Of a DNA stretch of 6,228 bases, positions 4,805 through 6,228 are shown piece after piece (position 1 is the stretch's first letter; each line of letters begins with the position of its first letter). The DNA is from an uncultured Clostridia bacterium (GTDB taxonomy: Bacteria; Bacillota; Clostridia; Christensenellales; CASEPJ01). The translations under genes were made by a program, and so were the position numbers. Where the stretch lies: NCBI GenBank assembly GCA_949289715.1, contig CASEPJ010000080.1, forward strand, positions 1 to 6,228, written 5' to 3'. Under the pieces are notes generated by a model. That model saw only the letters and a program-made list of their open reading frames with translations. It did no database searches and had not been told where the DNA came from.

Positions 4805-6228
4805 GTTTCACCGCCTCATACAATTCAATTGCCGAAAATTTACAGTAATTACGGCATAATCCGCAACCGTTACACATAGTATCGTCTATTTTCATTTTAC
4901 CGTCCGCATCTTTGGTAATTGCAGGACAACCTATTGTCATACATGCTTTGCAAGAAATGCATTTATCCTTATTTACACGGCATTTGTTGGAAAAAACGTT
5001 TCCTTTTAAAAGTACACAAGGAGATTTTGTTATAATAACGGAAAGTTCGTCTTTCTGGGTATTTTCTTTAATTAACTTTGTAAGTCCTTCGGTATCGAAA
5101 GCATTTATTTCGGTAACATTATTTATTCCCAAAGATTTACATAAATTATAGATGTTTATTGCGGGAACAACTTCTCCCATAAGTGTTTTGCCGGTAGCCG
5201 CATGATCCTGGTGACCCGTCATTCCCGTAGTGGAGTTATCTAAAATTATTACTGTGCCCGTCGCTTGATTGTAAACCATATTTATTAGGGAATTTATACC
5301 GGTATGCATAAAAGTAGAATCGCCTATAACCGCAACCCAATTTTTTACAAAGTCCTTACCTTTGGCTTTTTCTATACCGTGCAATGTGGAAATACTTGCT
5401 CCCATACAAACTGTAGTATCGATGACTCCCAAAGGTTGAACGGCACCCAAAGTATAGCAGCCGATATCGCCTGCTCCGTGAATTTTCAACTTTTTAAGTA
5501 CCGAAAATACGCTTCTGTGAGGACAGCCCGGGCAAAGAATGGGAGGTCTTGCCGGAATGTCGTTGGATACGGGCAAAGGCACGTTAAAATTAAGAAGTGT
5601 TTTTTTCAATAAATTAGCGCTGTATTCTCCCTGCAAAGTAAAAATTTCTTTGCCTTTGCACTTAATTCCCAAAGCTTTGACCTGTTCTTCTATAACCGGT
5701 TCCAATTCTTCGAAAATATATAATTCCTCCACCGAAGCGGCAAATTCTCTAATTAATTTTTCGGGCAAAGGATTAACCAAAGCCAATTTCAAAACTGATG
5801 CATCGGGAAAAACTTCTTTTACATATTGATAGGGAATACCCGAAGTTATAAACCCTATTTTATTTCCTCTTTCCCATCTGTTAAGAGGATATGTATTTCC
5901 AAATTGCGCCATATCTTTCATTCTTTTTTCTACCGCAATATGACGAAATTTTGCGTTACCGGGCATCATAACGTTTTTAGCGATATTTTTTTCATATGGT
6001 TTGTCGGGTATATTTTCTCTTTCTTCCAACTCAACCAAGCCTTGAGAATGCGCTAATCTTGTAGTGGTTCTTACTATTATTGGAGTGTCGAATTTTTCAC
6101 TCAATTCAAATGCCTGTTTGGTAAAAACTTTTGCTTCCATACTGTCCGAAGGTTCGAGAACAGGCACGTTTGCTGCCCTTGCCACCATTCTGGTATCCTG
6201 TTCGTTCTGAGAACTATACAGACCGGGA
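4794..6228 (-). CDS. iorA: Indolepyruvate:ferredoxin oxidoreductase, alpha subunit (5' end missing)
   Basis: This is the catalytic subunit binding thiamine diphosphate and two 4Fe-4S clusters. The frame stays open to the window edge: the 13 codons before the in-frame ATG at 6188 read PGLYSSQNEQDTR, a conserved IorA segment, so that ATG is internal. About 477 residues are visible of a usual near-590, so roughly 110-120 N-terminal residues lie outside. Counting from the window edge, the visible part has the rest of the pyrimidine-binding domain (RTTTRLAHSQ), a middle domain, CPGCPHR (232-238), and GDIGCYTLG (253-261). The Mg-thiamine diphosphate motif GDSTF...ILDNS (302-332) follows. A C-terminal ferredoxin domain has Cys423-426-429-434 (CxxCxxCxxxxCP) and Cys452-455-458-462 (CxxCxxCxxxC). 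The last Cys is followed by Lys rather than the common Pro. Electrons pass through these clusters to ferredoxin. It overlaps iorB by 11 nt. Its promoter and start are not in the window. Confidence 0.95.
   Translation of the reverse strand, partial: PGLYSSQNEQDTRMVARAANVPVLEPSDSMEAKVFTKQAFELSEKFDTPIIVRTTTRLAHSQGLVELEERENIPDKPYEKNIAKNVMMPGNAKFRHIAVEKRMKDMAQFGNTYPLNRWERGNKIGFITSGIPYQYVKEVFPDASVLKLALVNPLPEKLIREFAASVEELYIFEELEPVIEEQVKALGIKCKGKEIFTLQGEYSANLLKKTLLNFNVPLPVSNDIPARPPILCPGCPHRSVFSVLKKLKIHGAGDIGCYTLGAVQPLGVIDTTVCMGASISTLHGIEKAKGKDFVKNWVAVIGDSTFMHTGINSLINMVYNQATGTVIILDNSTTGMTGHQDHAATGKTLMGEVVPAINIYNLCKSLGINNVTEINAFDTEGLTKLIKENTQKDELSVIITKSPCVLLKGNVFSNKCRVNKDKCISCKACMTIGCPAITKDADGKMKIDDTMCNGCGLCRNYCKFSAIELYEAVKHGN
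4814..4817 (-). promoter_or_regulatory. iorB ribosome binding site inside iorA
   Basis: On the - strand GAGG (within GAGGCGG, 4811-4817) lies 9 nt before the iorB ATG and is entirely within the last codons of iorA. It supports the overlapping start of iorB at 4804. Confidence 0.6.

Noticed and set aside
4912..6056. Several + strand ORFs antisense to iorA
   Set aside because: Each overlaps conserved IorA segments including the Cys clusters and thiamine diphosphate motif; none resembles a real protein.
6186..6188. ATG as the start of iorA
   Set aside because: The frame is open upstream to the window edge and the upstream codons encode a conserved IorA segment, so this is an internal Met and the gene is cut by the window.
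1..6228. CRISPR array, insertion sequence, tRNA, riboswitch or phage genes
   Set aside because: No regularly spaced repeats, transposase motifs, cloverleaf or phage-like proteins were seen, and the gaps are too short and AT-rich to hold a known large riboswitch.

Overview
The window is AT-rich bacterial DNA, and A/T-ending codons dominate every gene. The gene content (two-subunit indolepyruvate:ferredoxin oxidoreductase, an anaerobe-type phenylacetate-CoA ligase, a tandem-ACT protein, and a short basic protein of a family seen in low-GC Gram-positives) suggests an anaerobic, probably clostridial, Firmicute. That placement is inferred from gene families and base composition; there is no rRNA or other phylogenetic marker. 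TAA and TGA both act as stops and Trp is read from TGG, so the code looks standard.

The left part (1-1401) is on the + strand. It holds a 66-residue conserved hypothetical gene at 16-216, a well-formed sigma-A-like promoter at 231-259, and an 11-12 TM ion-transporter-superfamily permease (CitMHS/SLC13/ArsB-like) at 286-1401. An 11-bp perfect stem flanked by A and T runs at 1407-1439 sits between convergent genes and looks like a bidirectional terminator.

The right part (1455-6228) is all on the - strand. In transcription order it holds iorA (5' end beyond the window), iorB (overlapping iorA by 11 nt), a 157-nt AT-rich gap, paaK, a 59-nt gap, a tandem ACT-domain protein, and after only 5 nt an amidohydrolase-2 family TIM-barrel hydrolase. 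IorAB oxidatively decarboxylates aryl-pyruvates (from Trp, Phe, Tyr) to aryl-acetyl-CoA, reducing ferredoxin. PaaK interconverts aryl-acetate and aryl-acetyl-CoA using ATP. Run in reverse, the pair could make aromatic amino acid precursors from environmental aryl-acetates. The ACT protein is a plausible amino-acid-sensing partner.

The ior-paaK-ACT set is a known type of association, so I do not claim a new system. The less expected parts are the amidohydrolase tightly coupled to the ACT gene with no Shine-Dalgarno of its own, the palindrome in front of the ACT gene, and the contrast between genes with clear ribosome binding sites and genes with none. I found no CRISPR array, insertion sequence, tRNA, rRNA or prophage signature. 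No stretch of more than 300 bases lacks a gene.
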